DNA of 64,000 nucleotides from Chrysomallon squamiferum (taxonomy: Eukaryota > Mollusca > Gastropoda > Neomphalida > Peltospiridae). A program made the position numbers and the translations under genes. Shown piece after piece: positions 13,901 through 28,588 of the stretch. The notes beneath the pieces were generated by a model. That model had not been told where the DNA came from and made no database searches. It worked only from the letters and a program-made list of their open reading frames with translations. How positions within the stretch are numbered: position 1 is the stretch's first letter; every line of letters starts with the position of its first letter. Location of the stretch: assembly GCA_012295275.1 (NCBI GenBank), contig CM022672.1, positions 18,907,894 to 18,971,893 on the forward strand, written 5' to 3'.

Positions 13901-16900
13901 AAGCATCTGGCAAAATATGAATCACATCTCCACATGTCACTGTAGAAACAAGAACAGCAATTAAACTGTTTTTGTGTGTGTCTGTGTGTGCAGACAAACC
14001 GCAAACTATTAATAATACAGGTATACTGGAGAAGGGAGACATTACATCTTTTGGGATCACAGCTCAGACAGAAGAGATTAAGCAGAGCTTCCTGAAATTT
14101 CAGTCTGGGAAACTTTCTGTTAAAATAACATTTTAATATAATCAAATGGTAATTCAAGGTTCTTTGATAGTTCTTTTTGTATTACAGTAATTTTGCTAAA
14201 AAAAATTATATTTACTCTTGTTCTTTGAAAATATTATGAACAATTTTCTTTATGCTACAAATATATGTTTACTTATAATAATTTCTCAAATATTGTTATA
14301 ATTGGTACTATATGCTTTTATGTATTTTTGAAATGGATTTTAAACACTGAGATTCAAAACTAAAATAATAACAATACATTTTTTAAAAAGCAATAATAAT
14401 CCTTTGATAAGTTATCATACTTAAAATTATTTGTGAAATAAACTTCATACCTTAACTAATTCATTATTCAGCAAATCTTACTTTCAGTACAAAACTCTAA
14501 AGAATGATTTTATCTCTCTGTGTTTGAAAGCAAAGAAGAATTGTTATTGTATTTTCTTCTGTAGGATCTCCGAAGGTGAAACATACACCATGTTAAAATT
14601 GCAAAATTCCTCACAGTGTTTTGTTCCAGTGGAGTACAAAAAGCACATAGCACACATGCATTTACTGTTTTACATCAAGTTTCCTGTCTAAAGAAAGCAC
14701 ACATAGGGTGCACGTCTGTTGAGATATTTATAGCTCTGCAGGCAACCAGTGTACACCTTCTAGTACATCTGCTTCCTAGGCAGCAGTGATCTTATGTCCA
14801 GGTACAGTGTAAGCATATATTAAGGTTTTCACTTAAGAGTTTATTAAATTAGTTCAGTAAAAACAGACAGTGCAGGGGATCAAGCTAAACAAGGCTCAAT
14901 GTTTAGAGACAGGAACATCATTTTAGTGATTACAATTTTTAAGATAAAATGAATTTTATATATATATATAAAGATGTTGATTAGCAAAATCTTTGAGGGT
15001 ATGCAAATACATCCCAAATGCACCTCCATGAGATTCATCCTTGTAAGTAAAGTGTAAGTATATGAGGTTTCAGCTAGATCAGTTTATTAAATTGCTTAAT
15101 TAAATAACAACACATCAAGCACTTATCCAGCTTTATAAATCTGCTTAAAAATAAAATATAAAACAATTTTCTTTTAAAAGTCACTAACAGATAATCAGTA
15201 ATTATGAAACTCTTTCTAATATTTATAAGTAATTGGAATCTGTTGTAAATATTTAAATTATTAAACAGTCAGTTTCAACATTTTAAAACATAGTGAGCAA
15301 TAGTAAATAGTAATGGATAATCTGTAAAAGCTAATGCTTATAGACAATTAGAATCCAGAATAAATATTTAAACAAGAATTTTTTATTTTTGTTCTGGGTT
15401 CAGGCACAAACACAAGAGGATAAACACTCCTCGAAGCATCAAATACTAAATGGTAGTTCATAACATTATAAATTAATTTGTTAGCATTTAATATACAGTA
15501 TTAAATACTGTTTTTCTTCAAGACATAACTAGACAGAAGACATACAAAAAAATTAAAATTAAAATTAGAATTAAAAAAATAAATTTCGTCCATTTTTTTT
15601 TTTTTTTTAGAACTTACAGGTGTACTTATACACAGGTCATCAGATATGACTATCCTAAGTTTATTGTCAGATATTTTCTTGTGTAAACACTGGCTATCTC
15701 TAAGTTCCTTTTTTATCTGGTATATAAAAACATAAAATTTCAGTTATATTCTTCCACCTTGAGCACAGCTATAAATCAGGACAATGGCTCAAGTTCTTAA
15801 ATAAAGTACTGTGATATCTGTTTTATTATGAAAAACAAATCACTCCATGAATAAAGACATAAGCTAATAAACTGCACCTTCATGTAAGCATATTTTATGT
15901 GTCTTATGCCAACAGCTAATTCATGTGACCTTGTAAATACCTTTCAAAACTTCTGCCCCCACACTTTTATCCAAGAGGCCTATTTGAGGATTAACAGTTA
16001 ACAAATGTTACAGAACTATTTACTACTTAGACACTTATTTTTTTTATTAACATTTTACTCTGCCTATCTGGTCATCCAAGATACATTTCTAAAATATATA
16101 TGTATATACATTTATTTACTATTAAAATTATAACTGAAGGTCATTTTACCCAAGTTATTATCATATTTATATTTACTGTAAGTTCAAAGATGCTGTTCCT
16201 AACCATAATCCAGAAACCTAAGGTTCTTCACTTCAACAATTTCAGTAAATGTTTTGCTGTCTTTTCTAATTTATAAACAAATATTTAGTTCAACAGAAAG
16301 TACTAGTCTTTAACGAAAACTAAAATGAGAAAGAATGACTGGTTACTAAAAAAAAAAAAAAAAAAAAAAAAAACATTTCAGTGTGGAAATGAATACTGGT
16401 TATAAATTGTTTTTTATGATGAAAATATGAAAATCTGAAAACTGTCATATTAAAAGTTTTTCAAAAACGATTGATAAGATACTATTAATACAAATAGCAG
16501 GGACCGATCCAACAACCTGTAAATGTTCAGAACTTTCTCTAAAGTGTAGATTATTTTATAGCTGTCTTTTTAAAAGTCAAGCATTAAAGCATTCATTTCT
16601 TAAGAGAGTTGCCTAAACATTATTACTGGTGCCATAAATTACAATTTCATACTATGCCCTGGAGACACAAATAACCTACATCCAAATACACAATGTGTAC
16701 CTTACCCATTCCTCACATAAAGTGAGGTATACCGAAGTGTTATTTAAAAATCCACAGCAACTTCATGTGCAGACAGCGTGTATCAGACAGTGTAATAAAC
16801 TATGCATCGCTTTAAAAAAAACCCACAAGAACGAAAGAATGCAGACTCTGCAGCAATTAATCTGTCCCTATTGCGAAATCCACAAGCATCTCACAATCAA

Positions 16901-18344
16901 GAATACTAAAATTATTCTTTTTTTTTTTAGAAATAGCAGTAGCTTTTACACCTGCATCTTGCAGCATTCAGCGTGTTTAAACTATTAGTAATAATTTAGA
17001 TTTCAGCACTGCTCATTGTGTGAAGACATGTTTATAGACCATTATGATACGCATTATGTATCGTGCATAAAACATGAACATGCACCCTAAAACACATTTT
17101 GCTTAGTGCATATTGATTAATATTATATATTTATGACAGTCTTATAGAGAAAACAAGCATCATTTGATATACACTGTATGCAGTCTACACTCTACATAAA
17201 AACATGATGTATTTACTACAATAGCTAATTGTAATATATAAATGCTTAATAATGCAGGGGAAAAGCAAAATCTATTTCTCAATCTCTCCTTAATGTCACA
17301 CAGTTTGGCATCTGCAATAAATATGCCTAATATTAATTTTAAAGGTTTATATATCAAGAAAATCTTAACAGAAAAGACAAAATTAAAATTAATAAAAATA
17401 AAAAGTGTTTGATGACTCAGAATGGAAGGGAAAAATGATAATCTTGATTTTTACACCTATCCTAGCAACAGATCAACAAAATATCTGTGTTTTTTATCTG
17501 TTCACACCTACCTGTCTCTGGTAGCCGGGCCCACCAATACAGTATTATTTCTCTTTACTTAGACAGAACTACATACTTGTCAAGTGTTAAGATAACATTC
17601 CTAGTGCTTCTACTTCAAATCACTGGGACTATCAAACTTTCCACTCCCAACATCACTTTTCAACACCAGTCACATTATAAACAAACAAAATGGCTATTTT
17701 TATTGGCAAGGAATTTGCACACTTGTTATCACTGTAAATCTATGATGCTGACTGATGTAAAATTTGAATTTAAAAAAAAAAAAAAAAAATTAAGGAAATA
17801 TAGAATAGATATATATATTTTATGTATTGAATCTTTTTTTTTTTTTTTTTTTTTTTATATCAGCATTAAAATAGAAGAGATATTTCTTGGTCACATAACT
17901 ATTTGAATAGGAAAGCCTAAATCATATAATCTGAAATTCAATAGCTTATTATAGAACATTTTGAATACTCTGTCAGTCTCTTCGATAATAACAGATTTCA
18001 TTCTCATTATCTATCAGAAGTCAAATTAGTTCCTTAGTCTATTAATGATCATATAAATTTATTTTATTTTTTTAAATTAGATCTGTATGTGAATATAAGC
18101 TTAACATTGAAACTAAAAAGAAATATAATTGTTCTTATTTAGAAAATACAGACACCTGATACCGATGCATATAATATTAAGATAAGGAAGTATACATTTA
18201 ATTAGAAGAAGAAAATTAATTATTATTTCTGAAAATAACATTATTTGTCTGACTGAAACCCAAGATAATTTTTAAATCAAGATTATTTTTATGATTAATT
18301 TTATTTGCTATCTACTAAAATATTTAGCCAGTTTAGACAGATAT

Positions 18345-18346
<2 letters not shown>

Positions 18347-18391
<45 letters not shown>
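18347..18391. repeat. (CA)n microsatellite
   Basis: An uninterrupted CA run of about 22 units. It produces apparent Thr-His and Val-Cys open frames that are artefacts. Confidence 0.95.
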
Positions 18392-18393
<2 letters not shown>

Positions 18394-19207
18394 CTGTACA
18401 TTTGCAGTTTCCTGGCAACCTAGGCCTGGAAATCCATCTACAGCAAACTTTCTCATTTGCTTTAGACAGGAGAATGGTGTGTTGGCATGAACTGCTAAAA
18501 GATACTCGTCTACGTATGTACAATACAGCTACACTAAGAGATGAAAAAGCTCTATTCTTTCAGTTACACATAATTTACCTGTCAGAACACAAGGCATTCA
18601 CAATCAGTTATGAAATCCAAGCTTCTCCTTCAAAACTGAACAAAAAGTATTTGTATTTACAGGTCTCAGTAAGCATCTCTCCATTTTTGCAGTGTAGTGA
18701 AAAGTTTCCTGATGCCCAAACTCTTCCCAGTGTCTAGACTAAACAAAGTTATGGATTATTGATGAATCAAGGCAACATGACACTGAATTCTTTCAAAATA
18801 AAGTTTAGCTTAAACAGTTTTGTGCAATATTAATTAATCCGTACTTCTCAGATATTTTTGAAAACTTCTCCATTTAACAAGACCGGTATTAAAAATATAA
18901 TACTATTAAGTAAAAGAATGGCCCATCTCCATAATTATTCATTATCACTTTTTAATCAATCACCAACACGGTTACCATGGCAATTTATTTTGCTCAATTC
19001 ACAGCTGCTCCATTAACTAGAGTTGATGGATGTGCAGCAATTAATAAGTTTTCAATTTAGCTGTGCACTGTGTCAAAATTTATAGCAAGTAGCACTTTAG
19101 ATAATAAAAAGAAATGAAATCTAACCCATATGGGCTCTATCAGTTTTCTATTACCATATTCTGCATCACATCAGAATGTAGCAGAGCTCTCAGTACAACA
19201 AGAAATT

Positions 19208-19585
19208 GCATACTACATTTTATATATAATATAGTGACTTATTATAGTCTTCCTTTGTTATTATTAGTATTATTAGTAGTGGTAGTACTGTAGTAGTACT
19301 GGTGTTTATATACATGTTCTTGATCTGGGTTTAAACCAATTTTTTGTTAGCATGCTGTGTTTTATATAGTCTTACTTTATTATTAGTAGTATTATTGTAG
19401 TAGTATTAGTGTTTAAATACTTGTTCTTGATTTGGGTTTAAACCAACTTTTTATTTGCATACTATGTTTTATATAGTCTTCCTTTATTATTATTAGTATT
19501 ATTAGTGGTGGTAGTATTGTAGTAGTAGTATTAGGGTTTAAATACATGTTGTTGATCCGAGTTTAAACCAATTTTTTTGCTTGTA
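19208..19585. repeat. Tandem array of about three ~110-120-bp units
   Basis: Three copies start at about 19244, 19366 and 19473, each with atagtctt(c/a)cttt. Each continues through a purine-rich segment of TTA, TAG and TGG trinucleotides. Each closes with a block reading tgttcttgat...gggtttaaacca (variants in copy 3) and a T run. The units are 122 and 107 bp apart. Length differences come from the internal trinucleotide tract, while the flanking blocks are better conserved. No coding potential is seen. It is probably a local minisatellite. Confidence 0.85.
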
Positions 19586-21028
19586 AAAACACAAAAATAA
19601 CTGACCACTTCAGTGAATAACATTGTATATACATTTTAGAAAGAAAATTATTGTAAATAAATTTTAAAAATTGCACAATATCAAATAAAAGACCACTAAG
19701 AATATTATAGACATTAAATCAAAACATCATAAATCAAACAATCAACATGAAACCATCATAACTGAACCAGATACTTGACTATTATTTAATATGATTTTTT
19801 TTTTTAAAAAGAGCAGTTCATTTTGACATTCGATAGAAAATTAATTTAGGTAACTGAAGCGAGTGAAGGGAATCTGTTATTCATCAGCTACAACACAGCT
19901 TTCACTGAATATTTTCCCCAGTGATCTAACCAGACTGAAGTTGGAACATTACATTCTGTTTACACAAAATGTTTTTTTAATAAACCTTTTATTTTTTTAA
20001 TGATAAATATTTTATTTCTAGGATTTTCAGTTTTATCAGAGCTAAACAGCTTTTTTGTATACAGATTATGAAATCTTACCATATTATGTGCATACATGTG
20101 TTGAATCAAACAAAAAGATTAGTTACAAATATACATTATTTTTCCTTTTATCTTTTTTCCTTCTTCTTCTTCATTGTATACAATGTATAAAATACTGTAA
20201 CTGTCTTGTTCTTTTTTTTCTTCCAGAAATGATAAATTAGAACTGACCTATAACCTTTTCATTCCATTTTAGGGTTGAAGGCTATTTTTCTCATTTCATT
20301 TTGATTAAATTGCTAAGAAAAGTTAGACATGAAATATATAATTACAGTTGCTTTACTTCACTTACTAAACAATTTTTTTTTTCTCAATTTATACACCCAT
20401 GACAGACATGCCTTTACCTTTAAATTGGATATAAACCTGAGAGTGCTCATCCAGATTTTCATTTAAATTATTATATTTTAATGTTTTATTGTGGATTTTT
20501 TTTTTTTTTTTTACTTACTATACAGGTGGTTAAGCTTCTAAGTCATCAAACAACTATTTCAGACATGAAAAATATTATCAAGTATGTTGTTAGTACTGGC
20601 AGTATAAACTGTTCTACAATTACTCAGTAATTGCTTTACAGGATTTAAGACCAGTATCTGCAGGCTAAATTTGGTTTGTTCATTCAGCTATGAGTGTGTG
20701 CTGGTGTGAACAAAGTCAGAGCACCAATACCAACTAGAGAAACAGACAATAAAAAATGCCATTTTCAGAAAACAATCCAGCTGAAAAATAATAACTGGTC
20801 TTGATAGGTTTCTCTCTACAACATTAGCCTTTAGTTTTATAGAATTAACCATCAGCAATAAGAATGAAAGTCAGCATCAAAATCAATATGCGTGTGAAAA
20901 AAGTGTTCGTGCAGATACACTTTTAATTCAGCTATTGTATTCATAAATGTATGAATATATCTGACATAATTATATACATGTATTAAGATGATGCTGTTCA
21001 ATTACAAGTAACACTTGGATGACTGAAA

Positions 21029-21052
21029 TGAGCGTGTGTGTGTGTGTGTGTG
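21029..21052. repeat. (GT)n microsatellite
   Basis: A short GT run followed by a TATG-rich tract. Confidence 0.85.
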
Positions 21053-24000
21053 TACATATCTATGTTTTTGTTTATATACATGTATGTATATGCTATTTAA
21101 TTGCCTGTGTATGTGCACAGATGCATGTAAATGTAAGCAGGGAGAGCAGAAAATTAACACCTGTCAGTATAGTTAGACAATGCAGCTTTTACAAATTATT
21201 ACATATTCAAATTTACAAGAGTGTCTTGCACTTTTATTTTTTTGCACTAATGTTTTTTTTTTTTTGTTTTTTTATATATACTAGACTGTCATGCACTTTT
21301 GTTTTTTTGCACTAACTTTTTTATTTTTTTACCTTAAACTATTTTAAACCCCAAGGAAGCAACTGCAGATGACATATTCACAGCTATTTCAAGTTTGTGA
21401 CAAGCTGCAGGTAGTGTATATTCACCTAACATGACAAATACACATCTCCAGCTTACTACAATGACCTTGAAGACATACCATACCAAACCATGATCCAGAT
21501 TTCATGTCACATGATCCCTTTCACACCCACCAGACAAAAGATACTGGTTATACAAGCTGATGACATCCCTATAACCACTGATTTAATCTTACTAGGCTTC
21601 AGATGTGATCTTCCACACTGGAGTAATGAACTGGCAGACTGGTCACAAAGATTTATATTAAAATACATAAAGTTACATGTTTAATAATCTATTTTAACTG
21701 TCCAACAGACCCTTTTTTTTTTTTCTTACTGTGACCATTGAACAGTTTGCTTAGATTTAAAAACGAGATTTGTACGTATTTGTGTGTTTTTATTTCAGCT
21801 ATGCAGAGATGGATGTAAATTAAAAACAGCCAGAAGTAATAACAAAACAGCCTGACTGGTGGACCGTATCAGCGTTCTCTTTACAAACAACTCCAGGCTT
21901 TTTGCACTTCAAGCTACAGATTGTGGGTGTATGAGTCATAAACAGTTATTACCTGTGAAAGAATACGTTAAGCTGTAAAACTCAATTCAAAATTTCTAAT
22001 GCCAATAATTAAAAAAACAAAAGGTACAGAATCAAGTACTTTCCTGAATAAGCAGAATTAATGTTGAAAACTCTGCTGTTAACAGTGTTACAGGAAATAT
22101 AAACCCAAAACACAACAACATACACATACTTAGAGGATGGGTATTTAATTTCTACTTAATTAAAACAAATCAGATTTTGGATTTGAAAAAAAAAAGATGA
22201 ACCAGTTATTCAAGGTAACAGTCTTTACATATAAACCTTCATGACAGTAATATATTAATTTTGTAACAAATTATTAATAAATGAAAAATAAATATTTTAC
22301 TGTACTGATACTGAATAGCAGTATGTGTAAATTATTTCTGAGAAGAAATACATAAACACTGATTACACAGATATCAACATGTATATTGCACATATGCAGA
22401 ATATATTATATATTAAATAACAATAATAATAAATAATTCATTGATTTATCTTATTTAATAATCAAACATAATGAACATGTACCTTTTAAAGTCCATATGT
22501 GCATGTAATTTGTTCTCCAAATGTAAACAATCCTATACACCTTCACATACATTGTCACTTGTGTATGCAATTACAGAATTAAAAATTTTGAATGCAAAGA
22601 TATAAATTATACCCTGAATGTCTGCATCTAATCTCTCTCTAGTAATGTAAGAAGACATTTTTAAAAAAAATAAAAAATCATGGATAACACAACGAACATT
22701 TTCACAGCAGACAGATCATGTATGCAAGCAATAAGCAACCACATAAAATAACCTTTCCACTGAACCACTGGATAGTTTTATCACTAATAAAACATTTTTT
22801 TGTTCTTTACTTCTTTCTTAATCTCATGCATCTCTGTTAAAACAGTGCATAATCTAGAAAACATTTTCTGTAGTTCTTGTGAATTTCATTAGCACAGCAA
22901 GTTTATCTGTTTCTCTCCATTTGAGGCCAGTGCTAAACACTGGCATTACTAGCTATACTTTGTTTGTTAAAAAAAAGAGAAAGAAAATAAAGCTGCAAGA
23001 ATTATTATTACATGAATAATAATGCTCACACCTTTGGGCAAGAGTTATAGTGCAAATCAAAAGGGATTACAGGCAGCTCAAGGCTAAGTCAAGTTTTATG
23101 TCATTGGGATCTGATGTTCGTGGAAGTTAACAACAACATTTATTATTGCAGGGTAGCCTGTCATCATCATCATCATTGCTATTTGACAGACGAGAACATT
23201 CCATGTCGCTAACGGCAACAATAATTGTATTTAATACAGTGCTAATCCAAGGTCAAATCAAATGGATACCAAAAGCAGTAAGACATCATCTGTCAGTGGG
23301 CGACAATTACTGTTAATATTATGGCACTATAGTTTTAAATAATTGTACATAACAAATACACAGAAGAGGAATAAAGCACTGTTAAAACAAGTATGTGTAT
23401 AATGTAGTATTTCAAGGTGAAACCATAAGATAACAAAAACAAGAAGCTAAAGATATTATCATAATGGTCTTTTTCTAGTATTATAGATGTAATATTAACT
23501 AAATAACAGTAAAGCAGTGGCAATCTAAGGTTACCACAAAATATTACGATTTTTGAAGTAGCAGAAGTGATATTCAAAGTCATCATTAGTAAAACAAACG
23601 TTTTGTGTCTGCTGAAACATGACGACACAAAGAAGTAAGCTTTATACAGTTGTGCAAGTTACCAGTGAACTTCGTGATCAGGTCCAAACAACAATTACCT
23701 TTATTTCTGAACAGCTTAACTATACCATTAGTGGTAGTTTTAAGCACTATACAAGTCAAAGCAGCTCTGGTAATCCAACATCATCACAATCACAGGGCAG
23801 ATGTTTTCACAAGATAAATAATTATAAATCAGTGACAGGTGTCTTTTCTCCAGAAGAACTCTAATAAGCCGAGGTCACTACCAACTGTCTGCAACATAAA
23901 ACCTGGAGATATTGAGTCAGACTTACTTATGAATTTGATATCCATGTTGTTATTTGCAGCAGTTCACCACAATAATCTTAAAACTGAAACACAACAGCTT

Positions 24001-24904
24001 TCAAAAAACATTAAGTTTTAATCTTCACTTATTAAATTTTGTTGTTCAGTTGTAACTGTAAAGTCCTAGTCACTTACAAGAACATCAGAAATATATTAAA
24101 AATAAAGTATGCGTGAACAGCTGATCAGCTCATCATTTATCACACATCCATTGCTATGTGATGTAACAATATCACCACAAGGTACAATGTAATAGCTGAC
24201 TGTTTTCCCATAATATGTAAATAATCATCACCAACAAATGTGAAATTTATAATAATTTAAGATAATTGCTTTGTAAAATTTAGTTTTTAAAAATACATTT
24301 TAAATAATTTAAAAAAAACAAAATTCTACACCCTCCTATTATTCTTTCAAAAGAATAAAATGCATCTGCATTAAAATAATGATCAAAATAAAACCAGAAT
24401 TTTTTTTTAACAGCTACTGCAGAAACTCAGACAATCTTAACAATTCGCATTAATAATCATATTATTATTAATAACATTAATATAATTAAATATTGAAACA
24501 GAAGCAAAATGTCAATCTTCCACACCCGGTCTTATTATCTTACTTCAACCGTCAAAATCTCGTTCTAGTTTAACGAGGTTCTCCAGTTATTTTAAAACAT
24601 GCATATATGCTGAGATAATATATTAATTAAAATGTTCAGTCTGAAAAATTACCTCATTCGCATGTCATGGCATGGCATGGTATGGGAGCGAAGAGAAAGT
24701 AACTCCAGTGAAATATAACGCCTCGATTGTTTACGGTATATGTGACACGGAAACCCGTTTGGCTTACCCAAACATGGGCACCGGCTGTCGAATAAACGAA
24801 AGTAAGCTGTTGATCTGCTATATTGTTCTAAATAATGATGCCGGCACCTCATGTTCTGTGCTATAATATAACTGTGCAAAAATAAAACTAACAACTGCAC
24901 TTAC

Positions 24905-25080
24905 CTGAACAAGTAAGTGTATAAAATTAAAAGGATCGGGTCAGGTTAACACTCTACAGCGACGCCGGGTTTTTGCTGGGAATGGTCCACATGCGCGGAG
25001 TGGGATGCGCACAAAACAAGCGAAGATTCTAAATTCACTGCGTTCCAGTCGAATGACACAAAATAACTGCTTGCTAAGGG
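24905..25080 (-). promoter_or_regulatory. Candidate promoter / untranslated first exon of the hillarin gene
   Basis: This stretch is visibly richer in G+C and CpG than its surroundings, with several CpGs in about 24930-25050. On the minus strand it ends in CAG followed by GTAAGT, close to the consensus donor. The hillarin coding exon at 8561-8729 starts with untranslated sequence after an acceptor, so an upstream noncoding exon is required, and this is the best candidate I see. The linkage across 16 kb is inference. The donor motif and the base composition are what the sequence shows. Confidence 0.4.
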
Positions 25081-27741
25081 AGATAAACATATGTAGAAAA
25101 GGAAAAGTACATAATTATAATACTAATAGGTTCCTTCTTTTTTCACTTACTTTCCTACTTTAATGTCGGTTTTCGATATATTTTCAATTTCATTTCAACA
25201 ACTCTGTTACTGACATACTTTCCTTGTTTTATCATGTTTGTTTCTTAAAACAATTTGTATAAAACTATGACCCGTAAAGGTCAATTATGAACCCTTCAAA
25301 GGTCTGCGTCCTAGACGTTCTCTGTAGTTGGCTTAATAGTAGTGCAGGCCCTGAGTGTTTGGATGTGTGTACCTGGGAGAAAGATATGAATGAAGTGATA
25401 AAAATTCTTTCTCTTGCTCTGTTTCACAAACAGACGCAGGCTATACATCTATACATACACATTCACCCCCTCTCTCTCTTGTGCACATGCATGAACGCAC
25501 ATAAAACACGGCAATTATAACCCATTCATGAACGTTCACGAATATTCCTTGTTTAGATTAATCTTCACACTAACGTTTTGCAGTTATTTTAGCTTATTGA
25601 CATTACGTCTCAAATATTTAGTAGAGGGGATTTAAAAAAATTAAAAGTTTATCATAATTTCTGTCGCAAGCCTAAGAAAAAATGTTATTTATAAAGAATG
25701 TGAGGATGTATTTTCTTTTCAGTGAAGAGTTGTGAGACCTATGATTAATCATTTGTAACGTAGATCCGTCTGATATTGATTTTTATCCTTACTTCTGTAG
25801 CTGTTTGTTTAGTTATGTATTATTATATTACAAAATGTTTTTGTGTCGACATTTGAAATCGGGAATTTTTTCTTCTTTTAATTAATTTTCTTTTTTCTTT
25901 TTATTAAATTTATTCTTGTATTTTGTGACTAGAGAAACTTCTATATTTTAGGGCACTGAGCAGAATTAGGACATTTTGGGACAGAACTTTATTTACTTAG
26001 ATGAATTACTTGTTCCAAGTTACTTCTTTAGTGTTTACTTGCATTAAAAAGTTTTTTTCATTTAAAAATAGCAAATAAATTATGGGAGAACTATTTTGTT
26101 TTTGATATATAGACGAAAACGAACGCAATGAGAGGTAAGCCGAAAAATAAAACAATTATTTTTTGTAATATTTAGATATCGGCTAAAGATAACACCTTTC
26201 TCCTGCTGCAATTAAGTCCTTCTAACCTTTGTGGAATAAAATTGATATCTTAAGACAGTATATATATATTAATGTACGTATTTATTTTACCTTTTTTATA
26301 TTATTTTTATTTATTGTTTATTATATATATTTTAATGTTTAATTCTCTCTCTCTCTTTTTTCAAATTCGTTTACAGAAGTGCATATATATATATATGTTA
26401 GTTTGTTTTTAATTTTCTTAGTCAGTCCCGCCCAAAATACTTTGTTTTCTTTGCCTCCCACTTAGCACTTAATCACGTTTTCCGCTATAAATATTTGTCA
26501 CGTCGCAAAAAAATCGTGAGGTATTATTTTTCTTAAAGTATTTTAGAATATAAAAATAATAAAACTACTACTAATAATAATAATGTCAGTGTTATATCTG
26601 ATACTTTTTTTATTTTTTATTTTTTTTTTTTTTTTTTTAGTCGATAGCACCATATAATGTAATATATAAACAGTTTTGAGTCAGCGCACGTGACTACGAC
26701 CTCTGCCACTGCCTGACGACTTGTTTATCTAAAACGTGGTATCTACCTTCCCAGTCCATGGGAAGGCGGATATGAACGTTTCTTTGCCGCTAAACGATTT
26801 GTATAGACCAAGGATTAACGGGGAGTATATTTCATTGTTATAATTATACATTAATCCTATGACTAACACCTGATAGCTGTTAATTCTAAAATGGGATAGT
26901 GTCAAACGTTCGTTTCATTTATAATGAATTATACGACACAAAGCCTGGGCGCAGGGAACATCCGCCTTCTATTGTGGCTAGCTGATGTTTGTTTGTCACT
27001 ATAATTATTTCGTCTTCAAAGTTACATCCATTACAATAATGATGCCTTCTATTTTTAGATTCGAGACCAAGCCGCTGAGAAACAGGCTGTCAGGTTGTTT
27101 TGTTGTTGTTTTTTTTTGCTTTGTTTTTTAATTTTGAAACCTGTTCTTGTATATTTATTGTGCACTGTGGATTTATTTTCAAAAATTTGAATAGTAACAG
27201 ATCTGACGAATATTGGATGTCTTAATATTTGTTCTTCATATGTCGAGATCTCGTTAATCATTCATCATTTCATTTAATGTATTGAAAAAATATGAGTAAG
27301 TCTGGATTTCTTAATGAATGTGGTTAATGGAACATTTTAGTAGCTATTGGATGGGAACAAAAGTTCAAGCCTTTTTTAAATTTTATCTTTTATTTTATTT
27401 TATTTTATTTTATTTATTTTATTTTTTTTTTTATTTATTTATTTTGTATTTTTTTTTAATTAAATCCATGGACAATATTTAGATGTTTGTACACACATTT
27501 ATTCACTCACGTATGTGCCATTTTGTTCACCTTTCAAAATATGGATATACATCGTATATTTCAATCATATGTGAAACGAAATCACGTGCTTAAACACTAC
27601 TTAATGAAAAAAGTGCTATCAACTTCGTTTCAGCTGAATAATGTTATATCTGTGAAATTACTTTAATGCTCTTTATTATTTATTAATTTATTTATTATTT
27701 ATTTATCTTTTTCCATGCATCCTTCTTTATCTTCTTCTTCT

Positions 27742-27829
<88 letters not shown>
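27742..27829. repeat. (TC)n-(TA)n microsatellite
   Basis: A (CTT)n lead-in passes into about 35 TC units and then a TA run. Confidence 0.95.
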
Positions 27830-28563
27830 CTCTGTACGTATGTTTCTGTCTCTCTAAGAATGTTAGCCCTGTCATCGTACCGGAGTCTATTAGTCCAGGA
27901 ATCCGAGTACAGTCATAATGAATTGAAAAATTTGACATATCGACCTCTATTAAACTGTCTTTAGTTTTACAGGAAATATGACTAGGCTGGGGTCTTCTGG
28001 TCGGTTCGTAGCGGATGTAATCTCGTGTTATTGATATTTTCAAAATTACTTTTACAACAGATAAAAAGAAGAGAAGTTAATGCTTTGATCCGAACCGTTC
28101 CTTGTGTAGGGGAAAGTATGCAACACTCTCGTTCTTATCTTCTAGCGATCGATGATTTTTTTTATTATTGTTAGAAACATTTCAAAGATCCGTGGCAATA
28201 AGAGCGCTGGATTTGCCTCCTTCTTAGATCCTCATTTGGTATGCTATACCCGAACAAAACTCCTGTGCATGTAATAAAGGGTGCTTTTTAAAAACACTGC
28301 TGTTTAACCTGATTTGCAATAAAACAGCCAGGCTGATTGAAATCTAACAATTTTGATTCAACATTCTCAGCAGATCTAGGAAAAGCAATTCTCAGACTGT
28401 CAGAATATCGATGCGATCACACATGAGATATACGTACAGAGACACTGCTTAACTCTTCGCGTTCTTCTCTGACGTGTGGTACTGAAATACAATAATACTG
28501 GCTATCATTGTCTGCATTGTATTTTGTGTGAACCAATATAAAATAATAGTAATAGTAATTACA

Positions 28564-28588
28564 ATACATACATACATACATACATACA
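28564..28588. repeat. (CATA)n microsatellite
   Basis: About six CATA units. Confidence 0.85.

Larger units (their letters stand above)
8730..24904 (-). other. Probable long 5' intron of the hillarin gene; no coding exon recognised
   Basis: The region begins at the splice acceptor before the first coding hillarin exon (AG at 8731-8730). It ends at a strong minus-strand donor (CAG then GTAAGT) at 24905/24904. No stretch in it resembles a conserved protein. Open frames here are short, low in complexity, and not flanked by consistent splice sites. It holds many microsatellites, A and T runs and the tandem array at 19208-19585. Treating it as one intron is inference. It could also contain regulatory or noncoding transcripts that I cannot recognise. 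Confidence 0.45.

Noticed and set aside
17487-17906. 139-codon plus-strand open frame
   Set aside because: Composition is that of random AT-rich sequence with A and T runs; no recognisable motif and no splice context.
18291-18737. 148-codon open frame over the CA run
   Set aside because: Much of it is poly Thr-His from the microsatellite; no domain, homologue or consistent splice sites.
23619-23864. 81-codon plus-strand frame with more balanced composition
   Set aside because: No family recognised, no promoter or polyadenylation context, and it lies in the likely hillarin intron.
26129-26140. ATG AGA G followed by GTAAGC, a possible tiny first exon on the plus strand
   Set aside because: No downstream exon with a matching phase could be recognised, so the motif alone is too weak.
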